From positions 1 to 5,398 of the forward strand of contig JAIRLC010000085.1 in the NCBI GenBank assembly GCA_031259645.1: a stretch of 5,398 bases of DNA, in the 5' to 3' direction. A program made the translations under genes and the position numbers. Below are positions 1-5,398 of this stretch, piece by piece; the stretch's first letter is position 1, and every line of letters begins with the position of its first letter. The notes beneath the pieces are model-generated. The model made no database searches and had not been told where the DNA came from. It saw nothing but the letters and a program-made list of their open reading frames with translations. Source of the DNA: Prevotellaceae bacterium. GTDB taxonomy: Bacteria > Bacteroidota > Bacteroidia > Bacteroidales > UBA932.

Positions 1-70
1 ATAGTCAATGTTTTACAATATTGATGATTCGATTTTAAAGAAATTTCTCTTTTTTCCATAAAAAAATATG

Positions 71-78
71 TAAATTTG
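71..78 (+). promoter_or_regulatory. Possible -7 box of the cyd operon promoter
   Basis: TAAATTTG matches the Bacteroidota -7 consensus TAnnTTTG exactly. No TTTG lies 19-21 bases upstream; the nearest resemblance is TTTC at 44-47, 23 bases away. If used, transcription would start at about the A of the ATG at 82, giving a leaderless message. The true promoter could also lie left of the window. Weak call, because in A/T-rich DNA this octamer can occur by chance. Confidence 0.3.
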
Positions 79-81
79 TGT

Positions 82-306
82 ATGGCAAATAATATAGCGA
101 TACGTATCTTTCGTTTTTATTGGGATGGATTCCGAAGCATGACCATTGGCAAAACGCTTTGGATGATTATCCTTATCAAGCTATTTGTGATGTTTGTGAT
201 ATTGAAAATATTTTTCTTCCCCAATTATTTGGGAAAATTCGATAATTCGTCGGACAAGCAAGAATACGTTTCCGGCGAATTGATACAACGTGCCATTAAC
301 CCATAA
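82..306 (+). CDS. DUF4492 family small membrane protein, upstream of cydA
   Basis: This encodes a 74-residue protein of the DUF4492 family, recognised from the aromatic/basic N-terminal segment (IRIFRFYWDGFRSM, residues 7-20), the TIGKTLW stretch and one strongly hydrophobic helix at about 27-46 ending in FFFPNYL. The rest (about 51-74) is polar and probably extramembrane. No signal peptide, cysteines or catalytic motif are visible. The ATG at 82 is preferred; a TTG at 76 would add only two residues. The stop is 11 bases before cydA, so the genes are almost certainly co-transcribed. Genes of this family are known next to cydAB in Bacteroidota, but its biochemical role is not established to my knowledge. 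By size, single helix and position it could be a small accessory subunit or assembly factor of the bd oxidase, comparable in idea to CydX; that is inference. Confidence 0.85.
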   Translation: MANNIAIRIFRFYWDGFRSMTIGKTLWMIILIKLFVMFVILKIFFFPNYLGKFDNSSDKQEYVSGELIQRAINP

Positions 307-317
307 ATTTTATACTT

Positions 318-1859
318 ATGATGGAAGCTATCAACACTTCTCTGATTGATTGGTCGCGGGCACAGTTTGCCCTGACGGCTATCTACCATTGGCTCTTTGT
401 GCCGCTCACATTGGGGCTGGGCATTGTGCAGGCCATTATGGAAACTGTGTACTACAAAACGGGCGACGACTTCTGGAAAAAAACCGCCCAATTCTGGATG
501 AAAATCTTCGGCATCAACTTCGCTATTGGCGTGGCCACCGGCCTGATTTTGGAATTTGAGTTCGGCACCAACTGGTCGAACTACAGTTGGTTTGTAGGCG
601 ATATTTTCGGTGCACCCCTGGCGATTGAAGGCATCGTGGCATTTTTCATGGAAGCCACTTTCATCGCGGTAATGTTCTTCGGATGGAACAAAGTGAGTAA
701 GGGGTTTCACCTCGCTTCCACATGGCTCACTATTTTGGGCGCTACCATTTCCGCATTTTGGATATTGGTGGCCAACGCATGGATGCAATATCCCGCCGGC
801 ATGCAATTCAACCCTGATACCGTGCGCAACGAAATGGCAAGTTTTTGGGAGGTTGCGCTCTCGCCGGTGGCGCTCAATAAATTTTTCCATACCGTCCTGT
901 CGGGGTGGATTATCGGCGCCATGTTTGTGGTGGGCGTTGCGAGTTGGTTTCTGCTGAAAAAACGGGAAACGAAATTTGCGTTGGCAAGTGTAAAAATCGG
1001 CGCTATTTTCGGCGTAGTTGCCTGCGTGTTGTCCATCTGGACGGGCGATGGCTCGGCGCATCAGGTGGCACAGCGGCAACCGATGAAACTTGCGGCTATG
1101 GAGGGCTTGTATGAAGGGCGTGAAGGGGTAGGATTGGTGGCTATCGGCCTGCTGAATCCCGCCAAAACACAGCATGACGATAACGAAGATCCGTTCCTTT
1201 TTAAAATAGAATTTCCCAAACTGCTTTCGTTTTTTGCCGAACGCAATCTAAATGCTTACGTTCCGGGAATTACCGACATCATTAAAGGCGGCTACCGGCA
1301 AAAGGACGGAACAGTAGCGCTATCGGCTGAGGAAAAAATATCACGTGGCAAACTCGCCATTCAAGCACTGGCCGACTACCGCGTCGCGAAGAACGACAGC
1401 CTCAAACAGCAAGCCCGCGCCACGCTTGACGAACATTTTCAATATTTCGGTTATGGCTACATTAAAAAAACATCGGATTTAATTCCATCGGTGGGCCTGA
1501 CGTTTTATACTTTTCACCTCATGGTTATCCTCGGCGGCTTTTTGCTGTTGTTATTTGCCGTGGCGACTTATTTGTCGTGCAAAAATAAATTTGAAAACAA
1601 ACGCTGGTTACAGTGGACTTGCCTTCTTTCTATTTTCCTTGCCATCATCGCCGGACAGGCCGGATGGGTGGTAGCCGAAGTGGGGCGCCAGCCGTGGGCT
1701 ATTCAGGATATTTTGCCGGTGTCGGCAGCCATCTCCAACCTGTCGGCGTCGTCGGTACAAATCACTTTCTTCGTTTTCCTCGCCTTGTTCACTGTGCTGC
1801 TCATTGCCGAGTTGAAGATTATGACTAATGCAATAAAAAAAGGACCACAAATTAATTAA
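318..1859 (+). CDS. cydA: Cytochrome bd quinol oxidase subunit I (CydA)
   Basis: This is the haem-carrying core subunit of cytochrome bd, an inner-membrane complex that oxidises quinol and reduces O2 to water without pumping protons. It has 513 residues (E. coli 522) and about nine membrane helices. Visible key residues are His24 in AIYHWLF (haem b595 ligand), Glu104 and Glu112 in the third helix, His191 and Met402 (haem b558 ligands), and the signature GRQPW at 456-460 preceded by Glu454. The Q-loop spans about 242-390, so it is the long type, and keeps Lys257 and Glu262 (KLAAME), equivalents of the quinol-site Lys252/Glu257 of E. coli. One oddity is His400, where E. coli has Arg391, two residues before the haem ligand Met. 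Translation may begin at either of two adjacent ATGs (318 or 321); neither has a Shine-Dalgarno. cydB follows after 11 bases. Confidence 0.98.
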   Translation: MMEAINTSLIDWSRAQFALTAIYHWLFVPLTLGLGIVQAIMETVYYKTGDDFWKKTAQFWMKIFGINFAIGVATGLILEFEFGTNWSNYSWFVGDIFGAPLAIEGIVAFFMEATFIAVMFFGWNKVSKGFHLASTWLTILGATISAFWILVANAWMQYPAGMQFNPDTVRNEMASFWEVALSPVALNKFFHTVLSGWIIGAMFVVGVASWFLLKKRETKFALASVKIGAIFGVVACVLSIWTGDGSAHQVAQRQPMKLAAMEGLYEGREGVGLVAIGLLNPAKTQHDDNEDPFLFKIEFPKLLSFFAERNLNAYVPGITDIIKGGYRQKDGTVALSAEEKISRGKLAIQALADYRVAKNDSLKQQARATLDEHFQYFGYGYIKKTSDLIPSVGLTFYTFHLMVILGGFLLLLFAVATYLSCKNKFENKRWLQWTCLLSIFLAIIAGQAGWVVAEVGRQPWAIQDILPVSAAISNLSASSVQITFFVFLALFTVLLIAELKIMTNAIKKGPQIN

Positions 1860-1870
1860 ATAATAAAATT

Positions 1871-3019
1871 ATGAATACCTATATACTTTTACAACATTAT
1901 TGGTGGTTTTTGGTAGCCTTATTGGGCGCGCTTTTGGTGTTCCTGCTATTTGTGCAGGGCGGACAATCGCTGTTGTTTACCATCGGGAAAAACCCGCTGC
2001 AACAAAAAATGTTGCTGAATGCTACCGGCCGCAAATGGGAATTTACGTTCACAACGTTGGTTACGTTTGGCGGTGCGTTCTTCGCCTCGTTCCCGCTGTT
2101 TTACTCCACAAGTTTTGGCGGCGCCTACTGGGTGTGGGCTTTAATATTGCTCTGTTTTGTGCTGCAAGCCGTGTCCTACGAATATCAGGCAAAGAAAGGA
2201 AATCTTTTGGGAAAGAAAACGTATCAGATATTTCTGCTGCTGAACGGCATACTTGGCCCGGTGCTGTTGGGCACCGCAGTGGGTACATTTTTCAACGGAG
2301 CGGAATTTGTAGTGAACAAACAACAACTCGTTGAGGTCTTAAATCCTGTTATTTCGTCGTGGGCTACCCCTTGGCACGGGCTCGAAGCCGCATTGGTGGG
2401 GTGGAATGTATGCCTCGGGCTGGCGGTACTTTTCCTGTCGCGCGTACTGGCCTCGCTCTACTTCGTCAATAACATTGATGATGCGGAAATACAAGGCCGG
2501 TCGCGCAAACAACTGCGCTGGGACACGGTTTTGTTTCTGGTGTTCTTCCTTACTTTCCTCGTGCACCTGTTGTTGCAAGACGGATTTGCCGTACATCCCG
2601 AAACCAAAGAGGTGTTTTTGCAGCCCTATAAATATTTCTCTAATTTCATTGAAATGCCTGCGGTGCTTGCCGTATTGTTGGTTGGTGTGGTTGGCGTGTT
2701 GTTCGGTATAGGGAAAACTATTTTTTGCGAAAAGTGGAACAAGGGTATTTGGTTTGCCGGGGCAGGAACGGTGCTCACCGTGCTGGCGCTCTTGCTGTGC
2801 GCCGGGTGGAACAATACCGCCTATTATCCTTCGTTGCACGATTTGCAAAGTTCGCTGACTATTGAAAACAGTTGTTCCAGCTTCTTTACGTTGAAAACAA
2901 TGAGCTACGTGTCGATACTTATTCCGTTTGTACTGGCCTACATTGTGTATGCGTGGAGAGCGTTAGACCTGCATAAAATCAACAAAGAGTCAATGAAAGA
3001 CGACAAACACCTGTATTGA
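1871..3019 (+). CDS. cydB: Cytochrome bd quinol oxidase subunit II (CydB)
   Basis: This is the second core subunit of cytochrome bd, partner of CydA in the inner membrane. It has 382 residues (E. coli 379) with about eight or nine hydrophobic segments. Conserved family blocks are WW at 11-12, GGAFFASFPLFY at 67-78 with SFGGAYW following, and a C-terminal block from about 319 to 363 (YPSL, SSLTIENS, TLKTMSYVS, PFVLAYI). It is a divergent CydB: the DGFDMG motif of E. coli is replaced by QGGQS (29-33), and the WDGNQVW motif by WEFTFTT (56-62), so Asp58 is replaced by Glu57. I believe this pattern is usual in Bacteroidota. The gene lies 11 bases after cydA. Its stop faces the stop of the minus-strand GtrA-like gene across 3 bases. 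No small cydX-like reading frame follows it on the same strand. Confidence 0.96.
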   Translation: MNTYILLQHYWWFLVALLGALLVFLLFVQGGQSLLFTIGKNPLQQKMLLNATGRKWEFTFTTLVTFGGAFFASFPLFYSTSFGGAYWVWALILLCFVLQAVSYEYQAKKGNLLGKKTYQIFLLLNGILGPVLLGTAVGTFFNGAEFVVNKQQLVEVLNPVISSWATPWHGLEAALVGWNVCLGLAVLFLSRVLASLYFVNNIDDAEIQGRSRKQLRWDTVLFLVFFLTFLVHLLLQDGFAVHPETKEVFLQPYKYFSNFIEMPAVLAVLLVGVVGVLFGIGKTIFCEKWNKGIWFAGAGTVLTVLALLLCAGWNNTAYYPSLHDLQSSLTIENSCSSFFTLKTMSYVSILIPFVLAYIVYAWRALDLHKINKESMKDDKHLY

Positions 3020-3022
3020 TTT

Positions 3023-3460
3023 TCATTCCTCGCATTTGATTTGAATTTTTGAGGGGATGGCGCCGTTTTTAAACACCCAGTAGCGCTGCAATACATAGTT
3101 AAAACACAGGGAAACGACGATGTCGGTTATGATGCGGCTTATTTTGTAGTCAATATGAGCAAAAGTTGTAATACAAAAGGTGCCTACAACTTTCAAGATA
3201 ATACTGCTTATGACTACCAGAAAGAAGCGCCATAATTGCTGCGGAAGCGAAAATCTGTAGCCAATTTCTTTGGAATAAAAAGACCATTTCTTGTTCAATG
3301 AGAAATTGACAACGGCGCCCAACACACAACTAATAGCGATAGACAAGGGGTAATATACGCCAATCAGTTCTGTGAGAAAAATCATGATAAAATAGTCGCA
3401 CATTCCGCCTGTGAAGGCAGAAAATTGCGCTTTGACAAAGACTTTCAACTGTCTTAACAT
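3023..3460 (-). CDS. GtrA-like four-helix membrane protein
   Basis: This is a 145-residue protein of the GtrA/DPMS-like family. Four hydrophobic segments lie at about 14-34, 38-57, 77-98 and 109-128, with the paired family signatures NFSLNKKWSF after helix 2 and NYVLQRYWVF after helix 4. GtrA relatives are thought to help move polyprenyl-linked sugars across the membrane or to partner glycosyltransferases, but the substrate here is unknown. The ATG at 3460 is chosen; a TTG at 3469 would add three residues and overlap the upstream stop as TTGA, and is possible. The gene follows the CDP-alcohol phosphatidyltransferase by 5 bases, so the two form an operon and are probably translationally coupled. 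A tail of about 15 polar residues follows helix 4. The family is confident; the function is not. Confidence 0.88.
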   Translation of the reverse strand: MLRQLKVFVKAQFSAFTGGMCDYFIMIFLTELIGVYYPLSIAISCVLGAVVNFSLNKKWSFYSKEIGYRFSLPQQLWRFFLVVISSIILKVVGTFCITTFAHIDYKISRIITDIVVSLCFNYVLQRYWVFKNGAIPSKIQIKCEE

Positions 3461-3465
3461 ATTTT

Positions 3466-4149
3466 TCAATGTGTTTTATCTGTCTGTTCGTTTTTATCGC
3501 GCCGGTCGGCCATTCTCAATAATTTGCAGAAATCTATGAGATTAACGACAAGCAGGATGACACAGGACAGTATGCCGGAATATATAATGGAGCCCTTGAA
3601 AATAACTTCAAGCAGCAAGAAAAATGAAATGATAATCCGCACTTCGGTGGGACCCAGCAAACCGGAATCAATCGTGTATTCGTTGGTGATTTTATACCGC
3701 AGCAAAGCCGTCATCATAGCCCACCCGTAGAGCACCACAAACCCGAAGCCCAGCAGTCCCCACTCGCCGCCCACATAGATGGAGTAGCCTAATGCGATAA
3801 AAATATTTGTCAGCCAATCGACCGTATAATCGAGAGAAAATCCGTACCATTTTCGTGGTTTATTGCGGAAATACGCCAACCGGCCGTCGAGCGAGTCGCC
3901 AAACCAATTTATGAAAAACCCTAAAATACCCAGCAGCAACAAACTGCGATGAACATAAAGCGCTAAAATAAAACCTGTTGCTGTCACTAAACTGCCTGCC
4001 AAGCCAATGAGCGTGAGCATGTCTGAACTCATCCACCGCGGGATATGCTGTACCAAAAAAGCGATAAAACGTTGTTCGGATGTTTTCAAAAGGTTTGTCC
4101 TATCCCTGTCTTTGCTAAGTTTTGACAATATTTCATTATCGGTATTCAT
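3466..4149 (-). CDS. CDP-alcohol phosphatidyltransferase family protein
   Basis: This is a 227-residue integral membrane enzyme of the CDP-alcohol phosphatidyltransferase family, which transfers a phosphatidyl-type group from a CDP-linked donor to an alcohol with release of CMP. The catalytic pattern DxxDGxxAR...GxxxDxxxD is present as DSLDGRLA at 85-92, then GFSLDYTVD at 103-111. The four metal-binding and catalytic aspartates are Asp85, Asp88, Asp107 and Asp111. The arginine usually following the alanine is Tyr93 here, with Arg95 two residues on. About 40 polar or amphipathic residues precede the first helix, and roughly six membrane segments lie between 43 and 206. The acceptor (glycerol phosphate, inositol phosphate or another polyol) cannot be told from the motif. 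It is the first gene of an operon with a GtrA-like gene and has its own promoter (4199-4231). A role in lipid or lipid-linked head-group synthesis is inferred. Confidence 0.9.
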   Translation of the reverse strand: MNTDNEILSKLSKDRDRTNLLKTSEQRFIAFLVQHIPRWMSSDMLTLIGLAGSLVTATGFILALYVHRSLLLLGILGFFINWFGDSLDGRLAYFRNKPRKWYGFSLDYTVDWLTNIFIALGYSIYVGGEWGLLGFGFVVLYGWAMMTALLRYKITNEYTIDSGLLGPTEVRIIISFFLLLEVIFKGSIIYSGILSCVILLVVNLIDFCKLLRMADRRDKNEQTDKTH

Positions 4150-4198
4150 GGTTTGTTATCTCTTTAAAACATGGGACAATATCAGGATTAAAGTATAA

Positions 4199-4231
4199 CA
4201 AAGATAACAATTTATTTTGAAATCTAACAAA
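4199..4231 (-). promoter_or_regulatory. Bacteroidota-type promoter of the CDP-alcohol transferase/GtrA operon
   Basis: On the minus strand, TTTG (4231 to 4228) and TATCTTTG (4206 to 4199) are separated by 21 bases, matching the Bacteroidota primary sigma factor consensus of -33 TTTG, 19-21 bases, -7 TAnnTTTG. The predicted start is near 4195, giving a 5' leader of about 45 bases before the ATG at 4149. No Shine-Dalgarno is seen in that leader. Confidence 0.7.
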
Positions 4232-4235
4232 GGGG

Positions 4236-4260
4236 AAAATAAAAACCGCTCACATGACGG
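4236..4260 (-). terminator. Probable intrinsic terminator of udk
   Basis: Read on the minus strand, CCGTC and GAGCGG can pair as a short GC-rich stem (five pairs with one bulged G) around the loop ATGT, followed directly by TTTTTATTTT. It begins seven bases after the udk stop and lies upstream of the promoter of the next operon, which fits a boundary between the two units. The stem is short, so strength is uncertain. Confidence 0.5.
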
Positions 4261-4266
4261 AAAACC

Positions 4267-4887
4267 CTACCGTTGTTTCCGCTGTAAGGCCCGTTCAATA
4301 ATGGCATGTACTACGTCAATGCCCACTTCATTGTGCCCGCCTTGCGGGATGATGATGTCCGCATAGCGTTTTGTGGGCTCAATGAATTGCAGGTGCATCG
4401 GTTTGACCGTTTTTTCGTACCGTTCCAGCACTTTGTATATGTCGCGTCCCCGCTCCATCGTGTCGCGGCAAATCACGCGCCCCAGCCGGTCGTCGGCGTC
4501 GGCGTCTACAAATATTTTGATGTCCATCAGCTTGCGCAGTTCGGGATGCGTGAATATCAAAATGCCTTCAATGATCACCACGTGGTGCGGCTCCACGTGT
4601 ATGGTTTCCTGCGAACGGGTGCACGTGAGATAAGAGTATATCGGTTGCTCGATACTCTTTCCTGCTTTCAGCATTTTGACGTCTTTTATCAACAAATTAA
4701 AGTCGAGCGAATCGGGATGGTCAAAATTTAACGTGAACCGGTCTTCCAACGGAAGATGACTGCTGTCCTTATAGTAAGAATCCTGCGGTAAAATAATCAC
4801 TTGCTCCGGAAGTAATAATTCGGAAATTCGGCGGACTACGGTTGTTTTTCCCGAGCCTGTGCCTTCTGCAATACCAATAATTAACAT
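4267..4887 (-). CDS. udk: Uridine/cytidine kinase
   Basis: This cytoplasmic P-loop kinase of pyrimidine salvage phosphorylates uridine and/or cytidine to the monophosphate using ATP or GTP. It has 206 residues, near the family's usual 205-215. In order it shows a P-loop around Gly13-Lys14-Thr15, PQDSYYKD with the likely catalytic Asp36, NFDHPDSLD at 54-62, the base-site block PIYSYLTCTR at 82-91, EGIL at 107-110, the RD..ERGR lid at 141-148, and LQFIEPTKRYADIIIPQGG. Two oddities stand out. The first P-loop glycine is Glu8 (EGTGSGKT), and Cys89 occupies the place of the base-contacting His117 of human UCK2. The ATG at 4887 fits family starts (MLIIGIA); a TTG at 4896 would add three residues. 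It is transcribed divergently from manA, 89 bases away. Assignment to the family is firm; activity and base preference are less certain. Confidence 0.95.
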   Translation of the reverse strand: MLIIGIAEGTGSGKTTVVRRISELLLPEQVIILPQDSYYKDSSHLPLEDRFTLNFDHPDSLDFNLLIKDVKMLKAGKSIEQPIYSYLTCTRSQETIHVEPHHVVIIEGILIFTHPELRKLMDIKIFVDADADDRLGRVICRDTMERGRDIYKVLERYEKTVKPMHLQFIEPTKRYADIIIPQGGHNEVGIDVVHAIIERALQRKQR

Positions 4888-4911
4888 AGGTTGCAAAATA
4901 ATTTTGGACGA

Positions 4912-4919
4912 TAAAGATA
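4912..4919 (-). promoter_or_regulatory. Weak candidate -7 box for udk
   Basis: On the minus strand TATCTTTA lies 24 bases before the udk ATG. It matches TAnnTTTG at all but the last position, and no TTTG is found 19-21 bases further upstream. It is listed because it is the best promoter-like match for udk in the 89-base divergent spacer. Confidence 0.3.
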
Positions 4920-4927
4920 CGGAAATA

Positions 4928-4959
4928 TTTGTGAAATACGGCTATTTTTGGTATTTTTG
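4928..4959 (+). promoter_or_regulatory. Bacteroidota-type promoter of manA
   Basis: TTTG at 4928-4931 and TATTTTTG at 4952-4959 are 20 bases apart, a full match to the -33/-7 consensus of the Bacteroidota primary sigma factor. A second identical octamer TATTTTTG sits at 4943-4950 but lacks a TTTG at the right distance. The predicted transcription start is about 4963, leaving a leader of roughly 14 bases before the GTG at 4977. Confidence 0.65.
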
Positions 4960-4976
4960 CGGCAAATATAATCATT

Positions 4977-5398
4977 GTGAATACATTGTATCCATTAAAA
5001 TTCAAGCCACAACCTAAAGAAACTGTGTGGGGTGGGCATAAATTAAATACGTTATTCCATAAAGATTTCCCGATAGAGAAAAAGATAGGGGAGAGTTGGG
5101 AATTGTCGGGCGTGCAAAAAAATCTTTCGGTGGTTACCAATGGCTATTTGAAGGGGAATAATATTGAAGAACTGGCGGAAATTTACATGAACGAATTATT
5201 GGGCGACAAGGTGTATGAACAGTTCAACATGGAATTTCCTTTGCTCATTAAATTTATTGATGCGTCCGACACGCTTTCGGTGCAAGTGCATCCCGGTGAT
5301 GCGGTGGCGGCCGAACGCCACAACGCGTATGGCAAAACGGAAATGTGGGTGGTGCTGGCTGCCGAGCCCGGCGCGGGGCTGTACGTAGGGTTTAAGGA
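4977..5398 (+). CDS. manA: Mannose-6-phosphate isomerase, type I, N-terminal part (cut by window edge)
   Basis: This zinc enzyme interconverts mannose 6-phosphate and fructose 6-phosphate, linking mannose use to glycolysis and supplying mannose 6-phosphate for GDP-mannose. The first 140 codons are present; Bacteroidota homologues run to about 320 residues, so more than half lies outside. Recognised blocks are FKPQPKETVWGG at 9-20, GESWELSG at 38-45, PLLIKFIDASDTLSVQVHP at 88-106 and GKTEMWVVL at 119-127. Predicted zinc ligands are Gln103, His105 and Glu122; the remaining His ligand would lie beyond the edge. Translation is taken to start at GTG 4977. No in-frame ATG lies between the upstream stop at 4932 and residue 71, and starting at the TTG at 4986 would lose only three residues. 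It is divergent from udk and has its own promoter. Confidence 0.93.
   Translation, partial: MNTLYPLKFKPQPKETVWGGHKLNTLFHKDFPIEKKIGESWELSGVQKNLSVVTNGYLKGNNIEELAEIYMNELLGDKVYEQFNMEFPLLIKFIDASDTLSVQVHPGDAVAAERHNAYGKTEMWVVLAAEPGAGLYVGFK

Noticed and set aside
5..24. TCAAT / ATTGA inverted repeat as an FNR-like oxygen-responsive site before the cyd operon
   Set aside because: Half-sites are only 5 bases, are 10 bases apart rather than 4, and face the wrong way round for TTGAT-N4-ATCAA; likely chance in A/T-rich DNA.
225..1175. A 316-codon open frame on the minus strand opposite cydA
   Set aside because: It lies antisense to a fully conserved cydA, reads as low-hydrophobicity His/Pro/Arg-rich sequence with no recognisable domain, and is explained by the codon bias of the real gene.
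3024..3059. Inverted repeat CATTCCTC / GAGGGGATG as a terminator behind cydB
   Set aside because: The arms need wobble or bulged pairs, the loop is about 19 bases, no T-tract follows directly, and it lies within the GtrA-like coding sequence.
3461..3469. TTG at 3469 as the start of the GtrA-like gene (TTGA overlap with the upstream stop)
   Set aside because: It cannot be excluded, but an ATG three codons later fits the usual N-terminal length and the ATG preference seen in this window.
4306..4731. Plus-strand open frames opposite udk
   Set aside because: They are mirror frames of a conserved kinase; no domain or start context supports them.
3020..5398. Tested the idea that udk, the lipid pair and manA form one sugar-nucleotide system
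   Set aside because: A probable terminator separates udk from the lipid operon, manA is divergent, and each unit has its own promoter or candidate; adjacency looks incidental.

Overview
The window reads as ordinary chromosomal DNA from a member of the Bacteroidota, most likely the order Bacteroidales. Three things point there. The cytochrome bd operon starts with a DUF4492 gene and uses the 'QGGQS' type of CydB. Start codons sit behind A/T-rich stretches without Shine-Dalgarno motifs. Two intergenic regions carry the Bacteroidota-type promoter (-33 TTTG, about 20 bases, -7 TAnnTTTG). No mobile element, CRISPR array, rRNA or tRNA is visible.

Region 1 (about 1-3019, + strand) is a three-gene respiratory operon. 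It holds a 74-residue single-span membrane protein (DUF4492), then cydA and cydB, the two core subunits of the cytochrome bd quinol oxidase. That enzyme oxidises membrane quinol and reduces O2 to water, which supports microaerobic respiration and O2 scavenging in an anaerobe. The gaps are only 11 bases each, so co-transcription is expected.

Region 2 (3023-4149, - strand) is a two-gene membrane operon: a CDP-alcohol phosphatidyltransferase followed by a GtrA-like four-span protein, with a good promoter at 4199-4231. The pair suggests synthesis or translocation of a lipid or lipid-linked head group, but the substrate cannot be read from the sequence. Its last stop codon is only 3 bases from the cydB stop, in a tail-to-tail arrangement.

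Region 3 (4236-4887, - strand) is udk, uridine/cytidine kinase of pyrimidine salvage, with a probable hairpin terminator behind it. Its P-loop has Glu where the first glycine is expected, and Cys where the human enzyme has a base-contacting His. Region 4 (4977 to the right edge, + strand) is the first 140 codons of manA, mannose-6-phosphate isomerase, divergent from udk and led by a clear promoter.

I see no wholly new system. The best leads are the DUF4492 protein as a possible small bd-oxidase subunit, several substitutions at normally conserved positions (CydA, CydB, Udk, the CDP-alcohol transferase), and the uncharacterised CDP-alcohol transferase/GtrA pair.
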